Of a stretch of DNA of 26,351 nt, positions 17,701-24,119 are shown piece after piece (the stretch's first letter is position 1; each line of letters opens with the position of its first letter). The position numbers and the translations under genes are program-made. The notes below the pieces were generated by a model. The model saw only the letters and a list, made by a program, of their open reading frames with translations. It was not told where the DNA came from and ran no database searches. The stretch is from the NCBI GenBank assembly GCA_937996795.1, contig CALKUH010000025.1:1-26351 (forward strand). The letters run 5' to 3'. Source of the DNA: an uncultured Verrucomicrobiota bacterium (GTDB lineage: Bacteria; Verrucomicrobiota; Kiritimatiellia; CAIVKH01).

Positions 17701-19124
17701 CAGTGACCGCGCCTCCCGCCGCCGCCACCGCCGCCGGGGCCGCCCGACTGCGAGCAGGTGGCGCTGTTCTGGCTCAACCACTGGAGGCCTGCGTTCCGGA
17801 ACGCGGATTGTTCCCACGACTGCAGGCGCGCGCAATACCAGCAACCCGGCACGAGCGCCGACGGGCCGCGCGCGACGTATGCCGGCACGTGCTGGTACAC
17901 GTGCGTCGCCCAGCCGGGCCGGCTGCCCGGCGCGGGGGCGCTGGAGGCATCAATGGGCACGAGGCGCACGGTGTCGAAGGCCGGCAGGACGAGGCCGTAC
18001 TGGTTCGGGCGCACCGGGCCTTCAAGCGCGCCGAGCGGCTTGGCCGCGGCGCTCCAGGTGATCACGTCGGTCTCGAGGCCCGGCGTCACGCGGTCGATGC
18101 CGCCTTCGATGCGGACGGCCGCGTCGGCGCCGGCGTAGTCGTGTTCGGGACGGACGGTGGAGCGAAATGGAAAGTCGGGGCCGGTCAGCTCGCTCCACGC
18201 GGTCCATTTGTCGTCGCGATAAAACAGCCATTCGGTTTCGACCGTGGCGACGCCGCTCGCGATCGGTTGCCCCGCGGCCTCGCGCAGCGCGGCCATGAGC
18301 TCCGCGAGCGATTCGGCCTCCGCCCCCGGCGCGCCCGCGGGAGCCTCAAAGAGCACGTCGCTTCTGCGCAGGCCGAGCCCGAAGATTTCCGCGTTCATCG
18401 GTTCCGGTTCGCGGTAGATCGGGAGCGGCGGCCAGTCGCGCCAGCTCTGGTAGGACTGCAGCGTGCCGTAGGCGTTGAAGTAGAACCAGCACCAGTCGAG
18501 CGACGCGATCGCGTCGTAGAAATCGGGGTTCAGCAGCAGGTGGTCGCGCGAGGTGAAGTCCGTGTAGAGCTGCATGTTGTCCGGCAGCGCGGCGATGCCG
18601 GCGTCGGCGACCGCGCCGAGCATCGACGCATAGTCGTCCCAGGCCGTGGGCGGCGACGGCGTGTTCTGGTAGGGCGCGATGGGGTAGCGCACCGGGTAGT
18701 CGATCCGCACCTCGTGCGCGTGGTCGCGGATGAATTGCGTGAAATCGTCATTCACGTAGAGGCCGTTGTTCTTCGCCGCCTCCTGGGCCGCGGCGAAGCC
18801 GAGCATCGGGCCGGCATAGGCGATGCGCGCCTTGAGGTCCGCGAGCGCGTCCGCCTCGGGAAAATTCGTCGCGCCCACCGACAGCCCGTGCGTGATCGCG
18901 AGCGCGTGGAGGACGTTGAGGTCGCCGACAAGGTTGAGGCTGAGGCCCTGCCAGCGCGCGGCGGCGAGCGCGGCGGCGTCGCCGCCGTTGCGCGATTTTT
19001 GCTTCACGTAGAGCGTCTTGTGCAGGTCGAACATCCACAGCGCCGCGAACGCGAGCAGCACGAGGACCATGACGGCGAAGATCAGCGTCTGGCCCGCGCG
19101 CGGATCTGTGCGGCGCGTGTTCAT
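17700..19124 (-). CDS. TadG-like pilus assembly protein
   Basis: The 474-residue product starts with RAGQTLIFAVMVLVLLAFAALW, a single N-terminal membrane helix following a GQ pair. The segment HKTLYVKQKSRNGGDAAALAAA matches the start of TadG/Flp-associated proteins, where a helix carries the D-A-A-A-L-A-A-A pattern. The remaining periplasmic part shows no von Willebrand A metal motif (DxSxS), unlike classical TadG. It is rich in aromatic residues (DWCWFYFNAYGTLQSYQSW). The Glu at +5 of true pseudopilins is replaced by Phe, so processing by the prepilin peptidase is doubtful. The C-terminus is a Gly run (SGGPGGGGGGGRRGH). It is coupled by ATGA to the TadE-like gene upstream and by TGATG to the one downstream. 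Confidence 0.75.
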   Translation of the reverse strand: MNTRRTDPRAGQTLIFAVMVLVLLAFAALWMFDLHKTLYVKQKSRNGGDAAALAAARWQGLSLNLVGDLNVLHALAITHGLSVGATNFPEADALADLKARIAYAGPMLGFAAAQEAAKNNGLYVNDDFTQFIRDHAHEVRIDYPVRYPIAPYQNTPSPPTAWDDYASMLGAVADAGIAALPDNMQLYTDFTSRDHLLLNPDFYDAIASLDWCWFYFNAYGTLQSYQSWRDWPPLPIYREPEPMNAEIFGLGLRRSDVLFEAPAGAPGAEAESLAELMAALREAAGQPIASGVATVETEWLFYRDDKWTAWSELTGPDFPFRSTVRPEHDYAGADAAVRIEGGIDRVTPGLETDVITWSAAAKPLGALEGPVRPNQYGLVLPAFDTVRLVPIDASSAPAPGSRPGWATHVYQHVPAYVARGPSALVPGCWYCARLQSWEQSAFRNAGLQWLSQNSATCSQSGGPGGGGGGGRRGH

Positions 19125-19726
19125 TCGAGAAACGCCGGGTAGTGGTTCTCGATCTCCATCGCGCCGTCCTGCCGGACATGGCCATCCGCGTAAAACGCGC
19201 CGCTGAACGGGAAGACCAGCGGCACGCGCTGGCGCACCGTCATGCCGAGGCGCGACCCGCCCGCGTCCTGCGCCGAATGGAACACGTCGTCCCATCGCGT
19301 GTAGTCGAGGATCGGATGCAACTGTCCCATGTGCTCGGCCCCGAGGAAGAGCGGGATGCGGGAGCGCTCGATCTCATATTGCGGCGAGCCGGGTTGCGCC
19401 TGGAGCGCGTAGTCCCAAAGATCCCCCGCGGAATCCGCGCCCCACTGCGGCCCGCCGCCGGGTCGCGCGTAGCCGGGGGAGGTCATCAGCCCGGCGTTCG
19501 GGATCGACGCGACGCGGACGGCCTTGAAGACCATGAAGTTGTTGAACCCCACGGTCTGCGCGCGCGCGCCCGCCGCCGCGGCATGCTCCAGCACCGCGCG
19601 CGAGGCCTGCAGCCGCACCAGTTCCAGGAGGCCGAACAGGACCAGCGCCAGCACCGCGATGACGAAACACGACTCCAGCAGCGCCTGGCCCGACTTTCGC
19701 CGCGCCGCTGGAGGAGGTCCGTTCAT
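19121..19726 (-). CDS. TadE-like pseudopilin
   Basis: This 201-residue protein carries a class III prepilin leader and helix: RRKSGQALLESCFVIAVLALVLFGLLELV. Gly at residue 13 is followed by Gln, with Glu at +5 as required for cleavage by the Tad prepilin peptidase. HAAAAGARAQTVG after the helix is typical of TadE-family pseudopilins. The C-terminal part (LGMTVRQRVPLVFPFSGAFY) is predicted to be periplasmic. The stop overlaps the TadG-like start by 4 bases. A 101-base gap with a strong hairpin separates it from the upstream pilin genes. Confidence 0.85.
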   Translation of the reverse strand: MNGPPPAARRKSGQALLESCFVIAVLALVLFGLLELVRLQASRAVLEHAAAAGARAQTVGFNNFMVFKAVRVASIPNAGLMTSPGYARPGGGPQWGADSAGDLWDYALQAQPGSPQYEIERSRIPLFLGAEHMGQLHPILDYTRWDDVFHSAQDAGGSRLGMTVRQRVPLVFPFSGAFYADGHVRQDGAMEIENHYPAFLE

Positions 19727-19746
19727 GAATGGATAAGCGCCCGGGT

Positions 19747-19796
19747 GGGGCGGGGCCTCTGGACCCGCCGGGATCGGCGCCCGGCGGTCGCGCCCC
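19747..19796 (-). terminator. Nested G+C-rich hairpin between pilin genes and the rest of the Tad operon
   Basis: CCGCCGG at 19765-19771 pairs exactly with CCGGCGG at 19781-19787. An outer arm GGGGCG at 19747-19752 pairs with CGCCCC at 19791-19796. The structure lies 32 bases beyond the Flp pilin stop and before the TadE-like gene. There is no U-tract, so partial termination or an RNA processing/stability site is more likely than a full terminator. Such a site would let pilin mRNA exceed that of the assembly genes. Confidence 0.4.
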
Positions 19797-19827
19797 GTCT
19801 TGGCAGGAACACGCGTGGCTCAGGCGC

Positions 19828-20067
19828 TCAGTTGCCCGCGCCGTCGCGGTCGAGGTTCTGCAGGTATTCCTGCGACGTCTGCTCGAGGGCTTCATCAGCC
19901 GCCGAGGTGTCGCCGCCGAGTTCGGCGACCGCGCCGCCGAGTTTCTCGCGCAGCGTGTCGCTGAAGATCGCGAAGATCGCCAGCGCGGCCAGCGCGACCA
20001 CGGCGACAATGATGATGTACTCGGTCATCGTTTGACCGGACTTCGAGCGGCGTTTCATCGGGTGCAT
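19828..20067 (-). CDS. flp: Flp-type pilin, copy 1
   Basis: The product is 79 residues. SKSGQTMTEYIIIVAVVALAALAIFAIF shows the Flp prepilin site: Gly at residue 11, then QTMTEY with Glu +5 and Tyr +6, followed by one long hydrophobic helix. After cleavage it would polymerise into the thin Flp (type IVb) pilus. The acidic tail (GGDTSAADEALEQTSQEYLQ) is longer than in many Flp proteins. ATG 20067 has AAGGAGT five bases upstream. It directly follows the second pilin gene. Confidence 0.9.
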   Translation of the reverse strand: MHPMKRRSKSGQTMTEYIIIVAVVALAALAIFAIFSDTLREKLGGAVAELGGDTSAADEALEQTSQEYLQNLDRDGAGN

Positions 20068-20078
20068 GGGGACTCCTT

Positions 20079-20255
20079 TCACGGGTACTCAGACGAGATC
20101 AGGTTCAAAATGCGTCCGCCGTATTCCTTGAACGTATAGAAAAGAAGCGCCAGCATGACCAGCACGCCGATGGTCGTCCCCATTACCAACACATACTCCA
20201 TCATCGCCTGGCCGCGCCGCGAACGAATCGACTTGCGCCTCTTTGCTATCGTCAC
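20079..20255 (-). CDS. flp: Flp-type pilin, copy 2
   Basis: The product is 58 residues with GTG start at 20255, chosen because GGAGG lies eight bases upstream. SRRGQAMMEYVLVMGTTIGVLVMLALLFYTF has the Flp processing site (Gly 15, then QAMMEY with Glu +5 and Tyr +6) and the pilin helix. The tail is only about 15 residues (KEYGGRILNLISSEYP). It is the first gene of the Tad operon, 11 bases upstream of the other pilin. One of the two may be the major pilin and the other a minor or initiating pilin; sequence does not decide which. Confidence 0.88.
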   Translation of the reverse strand: MTIAKRRKSIRSRRGQAMMEYVLVMGTTIGVLVMLALLFYTFKEYGGRILNLISSEYP

Positions 20256-20306
20256 GGGTAAATCCTCCACCTATAACGGGGGCAGATCAATGCTTATTGT
20301 AACCCG
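20256..20306. promoter_or_regulatory. Divergent promoter region for the Tad operon and the Cys-rich protein gene
   Basis: These 51 bases are the only spacer between the first pilin gene (minus) and the Cys-rich gene (plus), so both promoters must lie here or inside the genes. It is A+T-richer than its surroundings (ACCTATAACG, TGCTTATTGTAACC). No convincing -35/-10 pair with normal spacing was found on either strand. Confidence 0.35.
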
Positions 20307-21443
20307 ATGCCGCGTCTGATCGCCAGTTTTACGCTGTTGTTCGCGCTGACCCTGTTCGCCGCGCCGATTCTCCAATGCCCGCGCTGCGGGACGGAATACC
20401 AGGCGGAGCAGACGACGTGTGCGCGGTGCGGCGGTGGCCTCCCGACCGCCGCACCGGAGGCGCCGGCCCCGGCTGTGGCGCCGGTTGAACCCGCGCGCCC
20501 CTCCGTGGAGCCGTTCGGGACGCTGTTCGCCGAACAGGCGCGCGAAATCCTGGAGGAGGGCGATCCGGTCCGCGCGTGGCAGCGCGCCCGTCATGCCCAG
20601 GCGTTGAAACGCGCGGCAGGCCTCGCGCCCGATCCCGCGCTGCAGGACCTGATCCGCACGGCCCAGGCGCAGGCGCGCGCCGGGGAGCGTCCGTGCTTCG
20701 CCTGCGGCGGCGACGGCAAGCGCATGGTCGCGATGGTGAATTTCGACGGCAAGCTGATGCGACAGGCCGCGCCGGCCATGGACTGCCCGGTATGCGCCGG
20801 GCGCGGACGCCTCACGGTGCGCCCCGGTCGCGCGGCCATCGAGAGCGCCAGCGTGCGGGCCCGCCGGACGACGGACGAGGCCTTCCGCGCGCTCGGGTGG
20901 AACAACCGGTCCGGCGTATGGCTGCCGGAAGGCGCGGATACGAATCTCGATGTCCGGGCCCAGGCCCGTCTCCGCACCACCTGGTCCCGCGATTGTGAAG
21001 CCTGTCTCGGCGCCGGGGCGGTCGGGTGCGCGTCGTGCGAAGGCGTCGGCCGCACGCCCTGTCCAAACACGTCCTGCGTCATGGGCAGCGCCGTGTGCGC
21101 GACGTGCGACGGCACACGCCGCGTCGAAGAACGCGTCGGCGACCGCACCGTCACGCGGAGCTGCAAGGCCTGCCGCGCCACAGGTATCGCGACCTGCGCG
21201 GAGTGCGAGGGGCAGGGGTATCTGCGCTGCAACGACTGCGCCGGACGCGGGGAGGAGACCTGCTCCCGCTGCGACGGCGCCGGCACGCTGTCTGCCTGCC
21301 GCAAGTGCCACGGCGAAGGCTTCGCCGACTGCGCCTCCTGCCGCGGCACGGGCACCTATCGCGACGCCCCATGCGCCACCTGCCGCTCCGGCGGCGTCAC
21401 CCTCTGCAAATCCTGCCAGGGCCACGGCGTCTCCCGCCGCTGA
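20307..21443 (+). CDS. Exported protein with DnaJ-like CxxCxGxG zinc motifs
   Basis: The 378-residue product begins with a hydrophobic signal sequence (LIASFTLLFALTLFAAPILQ). A zinc-ribbon-like pair comes immediately after (CPRCGTEY at 24-31, CARCGG at 38-43). After a Pro/Ala linker and a helical part, more than a dozen CxxC motifs follow, many as CxxCxGxG as in the DnaJ Cys-rich domain (CFACGGDG, CPVCAGRG, CASCEGVG, CAECEGQG, CNDCAGRG, CKSCQGHG). DnaJ zinc centres bind unfolded protein or carry thiol chemistry, but there is no J domain. If the signal works, the Cys-rich part is outside the cytoplasm, which is unusual. The function is unknown, and the position next to the Tad pilins may be chance. 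Confidence 0.82.
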   Translation: MPRLIASFTLLFALTLFAAPILQCPRCGTEYQAEQTTCARCGGGLPTAAPEAPAPAVAPVEPARPSVEPFGTLFAEQAREILEEGDPVRAWQRARHAQALKRAAGLAPDPALQDLIRTAQAQARAGERPCFACGGDGKRMVAMVNFDGKLMRQAAPAMDCPVCAGRGRLTVRPGRAAIESASVRARRTTDEAFRALGWNNRSGVWLPEGADTNLDVRAQARLRTTWSRDCEACLGAGAVGCASCEGVGRTPCPNTSCVMGSAVCATCDGTRRVEERVGDRTVTRSCKACRATGIATCAECEGQGYLRCNDCAGRGEETCSRCDGAGTLSACRKCHGEGFADCASCRGTGTYRDAPCATCRSGGVTLCKSCQGHGVSRR

Positions 21444-21898
21444 CCAGCGCCGCCCCGTTTAAATCGGAGCCGCGGATGGGAGGGGACAACCACGAATGAA
21501 CACCAATGGACACGAATGGTGAGCCCCCTCACTCGTCCTCCTCCTCGTCGTCCTCGATCCGAAACGGGATCGACAACGCTCGCAACCAAGTTCTCGAGGA
21601 CCGCCCCCCGATTACCGGTCACCGATCACCTCCTCCTTCCCCCCCGCCCCCCGCATGGCCTAAACTCCAACGTCCGTCAGGCCGTCCCCACTGGTGGCCC
21701 CAAAACCGTCCGGTGCGCGCCTGATCGTGGAAAGCGATATGCAGGATGGAGGCTGTGGACAGGCGGAACAAAATGAGCACGACAGAGATGCAACGATGTG
21801 CGGACTGACTCGATCGTTTCACGGGCAAATGAAGGAATGACTTGAAGTGAAGCATCCACCTGCTACCGTTCAAAGAATCAAGCAAATCTGGAGGATAT
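21444..21898. other. 455-base gene-free stretch between the Cys-rich gene and the foreign cassette
   Basis: No gene is supported here. It holds the CACGAATGGA-type repeat (21482-21561), a short tandem stretch ATTACCGG-TCACCGA-TCACC at 21610-21630, and an A+T-richer leader before the cassette. The leader contains TTGAAG (21842-21847) and TACCGT (21864-21869) 16 bases apart, a weak promoter candidate. Base composition changes from very G+C-rich to moderate between about 21650 and 21850. Confidence 0.7.
21482..21561. repeat. CACGAATGGA-type intergenic repeat, left copy
   Basis: It starts with GGGGACAAC followed by three 10-base units (CACGAATGAA, CACCAATGGA, CACGAATGGT). A spacer follows, and it ends with CGTCGTCCTCGATCCG. 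The same order of blocks recurs at 25689-25748, where there are only two units. Together the two copies flank the foreign cassette and the toxin-antitoxin genes in direct orientation. Confidence 0.75.
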
Positions 21899-22249
21899 AT
21901 GGGCTCAGGTGGTGGTGAATCCTATACCAGACCGGCATCGGGTTCTTCCAGTCGCGGTGTTGGCTCCGGACCAGATGCATGTCAGCGCATCAGCGAAGAA
22001 GTGCGAGTGTCTTCCCCCGATCCCAGTGTGTTAATCACCTTGCGGTCTGGAGACTGCCTGAGTGTGGAATCTACAAACGGCCAGCCACCGATATCCGTTT
22101 TCACATCTGACCGTCGACGTCTTGGTTCCATAGTTCCAGCCTCAATGGAAACACTGCTTATGTGCATGGAGGGCGGTCATCACTATGTAGCGACCATCCG
22201 GACCATCAACGGCGGCATCTGCGTGGTCCAAGTAACGGCGGCCAGATAA
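21899..22249 (+). CDS. Small Gly/Ser-rich protein of unknown function, first gene of the nucleotide-modification cassette
   Basis: A 116-residue protein, no family recognised. Residues 1-25 are Gly/Ser-rich and probably flexible (MGSGGGESYTRPASGSSSRG). Residues of about 40-116 alternate as beta strands: VLITLRSGDCLSVES, PPISVFTSD, LGSIVPASMETLL, HHYVATIRTI and GICVVQVTAAR. The GD.L.V, LG.I and G..Y.A.I pattern recalls small beta-barrels such as HIRAN domains, but this is weak. The start has GGAGG four bases upstream. The stop and the next start share a base (TAATG), so it is translated in step with the kinase-transferase. Its base use is much less G+C-rich than that of flanking genes. It could be a substrate carrier, a regulator or a small effector. 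Confidence 0.72.
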   Translation: MGSGGGESYTRPASGSSSRGVGSGPDACQRISEEVRVSSPDPSVLITLRSGDCLSVESTNGQPPISVFTSDRRRLGSIVPASMETLLMCMEGGHHYVATIRTINGGICVVQVTAAR

Positions 22250-23469
22250 TGCTGCTCACGATCGTTGGCGGAACATATCGCGAAACGTGTCTCAGTCCGC
22301 CTTGGGATCAACTCTATGGCTCGGGTTTGAGAGCCGCTACCGTCGTTGCCTATTCGGGCGAGTGCAAAGTATCGCTGGTCACCGCGATCGACCGTTCCAA
22401 CGTCAATGAATTGAAACTCCGTACCAAGTCTCCCCGGATACAGCTCCGTCAATATAGGAGGGCGCACCCCATTGGATATCACTATGCGCATCCCCTTGGC
22501 ACCCCGACAGTCTCTCCAGGGTTGGATATCATAACGCCCCGATTGTGCGCGCCGATCACGGTCGATGCAGCCCTACTGTTCGGCATGGTTGAGAGCCGCA
22601 TGACAATCAGATCCCGTTGCCTCGTATACGATCCGCAATCGCCTCACGCGGCTCTGCCGCCCTCATTATTGAGGGCGAAAGCCGACCGACTATGCATTGT
22701 CGCCAATGTTTCCGAACTTCGCTCGATGACAACCGCACTGTCCGGTCCCGTTGAATCAACCATCAAGGCGGCGAAGTTCTTGCTTCAACGAGAGGGCGCT
22801 GAAGCAGTCGTCGTAAAGGATGGCGTTCGAGGCGCACGCGTCGTAACCGAAGCCGCCGTGCGTTCCATCCCATGCTACCGGACGCCCGAAGTGTTTAAGA
22901 TAGGATCGGGCGATGTCTTCTCTGCGGTATTTGCCCTGAATTGGATGATCCGTTCACAAGATGTCGTCACGGCCGCCTTTGTGGCTTCAAGAGAAACTGC
23001 AAGGTATTGCGCATCGCAATCGCTTAGCATCCTCAAAGACCCAGTGATCGAGAAATATCCTGCATGTAGAACCCGCTCAACGGGCAAGCGCCAGATATAT
23101 CTCGCAGGTCCACTATTCAATGTCCCAGAACGATGGTTTGTTGATGAAACGGTTCGCGTCTTGGAGCGATTCGGCCTGAAGGTATTCTCCCCGATGCATG
23201 ACGTTGGAACTTCACCCGACACATCTGCAATAGCTAGAAGCGATCTCGCAGGTCTTGACGCATCCCGCGTAGTGTTTGCAGTGGTCGATGGCGTCGACTG
23301 CGGTACCATATTTGAAATTGGATACGCCATCGCGAAAGGCAAACCAGTGATCACATACGGTGAACGCGTCGCGGACTCAGACATGACCATGTTGTATGGA
23401 ACTCGTGTGCAACATTATCGAGACTATGCTGCCGCGATATACCACGCCGCATGGCTGTCTCTTGCCTGA
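22249..23469 (+). CDS. PfkB-type kinase fused to nucleoside 2-deoxyribosyltransferase
   Basis: A 406-residue two-domain protein. Residues 1-275 resemble PfkB/ribokinase nucleoside or sugar kinases: VVVKDGVRGARVV (187-199), then FKIGSGDVFSAVFA (216-229), with Asp222 in the position of the catalytic base of the GAGD motif. Residues 282-406 match nucleoside 2-deoxyribosyltransferase: IYLAGPLFN (283-291), KVFSPMHDVG (311-320), DGVDCGTIFEIGYA (347-360), with Glu356 in the position of the nucleophile, and GKPVITY. Such a transferase swaps bases on 2'-deoxyribose, and the kinase could then phosphorylate the new nucleoside. ATG 22249 shares a base with the previous stop. An in-frame ATG at 22162 would overlap that gene by 88 bases and lacks family similarity. 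The stop is TGATG with the QueC-like gene. Confidence 0.85.
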   Translation: MLLTIVGGTYRETCLSPPWDQLYGSGLRAATVVAYSGECKVSLVTAIDRSNVNELKLRTKSPRIQLRQYRRAHPIGYHYAHPLGTPTVSPGLDIITPRLCAPITVDAALLFGMVESRMTIRSRCLVYDPQSPHAALPPSLLRAKADRLCIVANVSELRSMTTALSGPVESTIKAAKFLLQREGAEAVVVKDGVRGARVVTEAAVRSIPCYRTPEVFKIGSGDVFSAVFALNWMIRSQDVVTAAFVASRETARYCASQSLSILKDPVIEKYPACRTRSTGKRQIYLAGPLFNVPERWFVDETVRVLERFGLKVFSPMHDVGTSPDTSAIARSDLAGLDASRVVFAVVDGVDCGTIFEIGYAIAKGKPVITYGERVADSDMTMLYGTRVQHYRDYAAAIYHAAWLSLA

Positions 23470-24068
23470 TGAAGACGATGCTCCTCCTGTCCGGTGGCAT
23501 GGATTCCGTTGCTTTGTGTTATTGGAAGCGTCCGGACTTCTGCGTAACAATTGACTACGGCCAGAACTCGGCTGCCGGCGAATGCAGGGCAGCCAAACAA
23601 GTCGCAAACTTTCTCGCGATTCCCCATGAGGTCATATCCATTAATTGCTCGGCAATTGGGTTCGGCTCCCTGCAAATCAATCATCGCAAGCCTCCCAACA
23701 GTCGGCAAAAAGTTCCCGAGTCGTGGTGGCCGTATCGCAACCAAATGCTGATAACGATTGCAGCTGCCCGGTGTGTTGCCTTCGGAGTCGACCGGCTTGC
23801 GATTGGTACCGTAGCCGGTGACCAGCATTACTGTGACGGGCGGCGCTCATTTATAGATGCGATGGCGATGGTGCTGAAAGTGCAGGAATACCGCATTGTT
23901 TTGCGCGCTCCTGCTATAGCCCTGACTACGGAGCAGTTGATTCGACGCTCGCGTATCCCATCGGCACTGCTGGCGTGGGCCCATTCTTGCCATACAGCGC
24001 CTGTTGCTTGCGGTATTTGTGCTGGATGTGAAAAGAGTGCGCGTGTGTGGAAGAGCGTTGCGGGGTAG
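23469..24068 (+). CDS. QueC-like 7-cyano-7-deazaguanine synthase homologue
   Basis: QueC is an ATP-dependent PP-loop enzyme that makes preQ0, a 7-deazaguanine base. This 199-residue homologue keeps the ATP loop LSGGMDSVA (7-15) and IDYGQ (28-32). WWPYRNQMLITIAAARC (86-102) stands where QueC has its GRN segment. All four zinc ligands (Cys174, Cys181, Cys184, Cys187 in SCHTAPVACGICAGC) are present. It is somewhat shorter than housekeeping QueC, and the segment after residue 75 diverges. No queD, queE or folE is nearby. With its neighbours, this points to a dedicated QueC relative that acts in a conflict or modification system, as in type IV CBASS or Qat systems, rather than to tRNA queuosine synthesis. 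The start shares one base with the previous stop. Confidence 0.88.
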   Translation: MKTMLLLSGGMDSVALCYWKRPDFCVTIDYGQNSAAGECRAAKQVANFLAIPHEVISINCSAIGFGSLQINHRKPPNSRQKVPESWWPYRNQMLITIAAARCVAFGVDRLAIGTVAGDQHYCDGRRSFIDAMAMVLKVQEYRIVLRAPAIALTTEQLIRRSRIPSALLAWAHSCHTAPVACGICAGCEKSARVWKSVAG

Positions 24069-24119
24069 TGGAATATGCCCTGTGGGGCTATATTTCACGG
24101 TTTTAGCACAGGAGGAGGC

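Noticed and set aside
21842..21869. TTGAAG and TACCGT as a sigma-70 promoter for the cassette
   Set aside because: The spacing of 16 is acceptable, but the -10 match is poor. It is kept only as a weak candidate, not as a feature of its own.
21506..21885. Short frames on both strands in the gap before the cassette
   Set aside because: They run through repeat units and poly-Ser/Pro low-complexity sequence with no ribosome binding sites or recognisable motifs.
22162..22248. Upstream start for the kinase-transferase gene at ATG 22162
   Set aside because: It would overlap the small first gene by 88 bases, has no ribosome binding site, and the extra residues (HGGRSSLCSDHPDH) look like shadow sequence. 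The TAATG junction at 22247-22251 is better.
24075..24119. Upstream start for the glycosylase gene at ATG 24075
   Set aside because: AGGAGG precedes ATG 24120 at four bases, while nothing precedes 24075.
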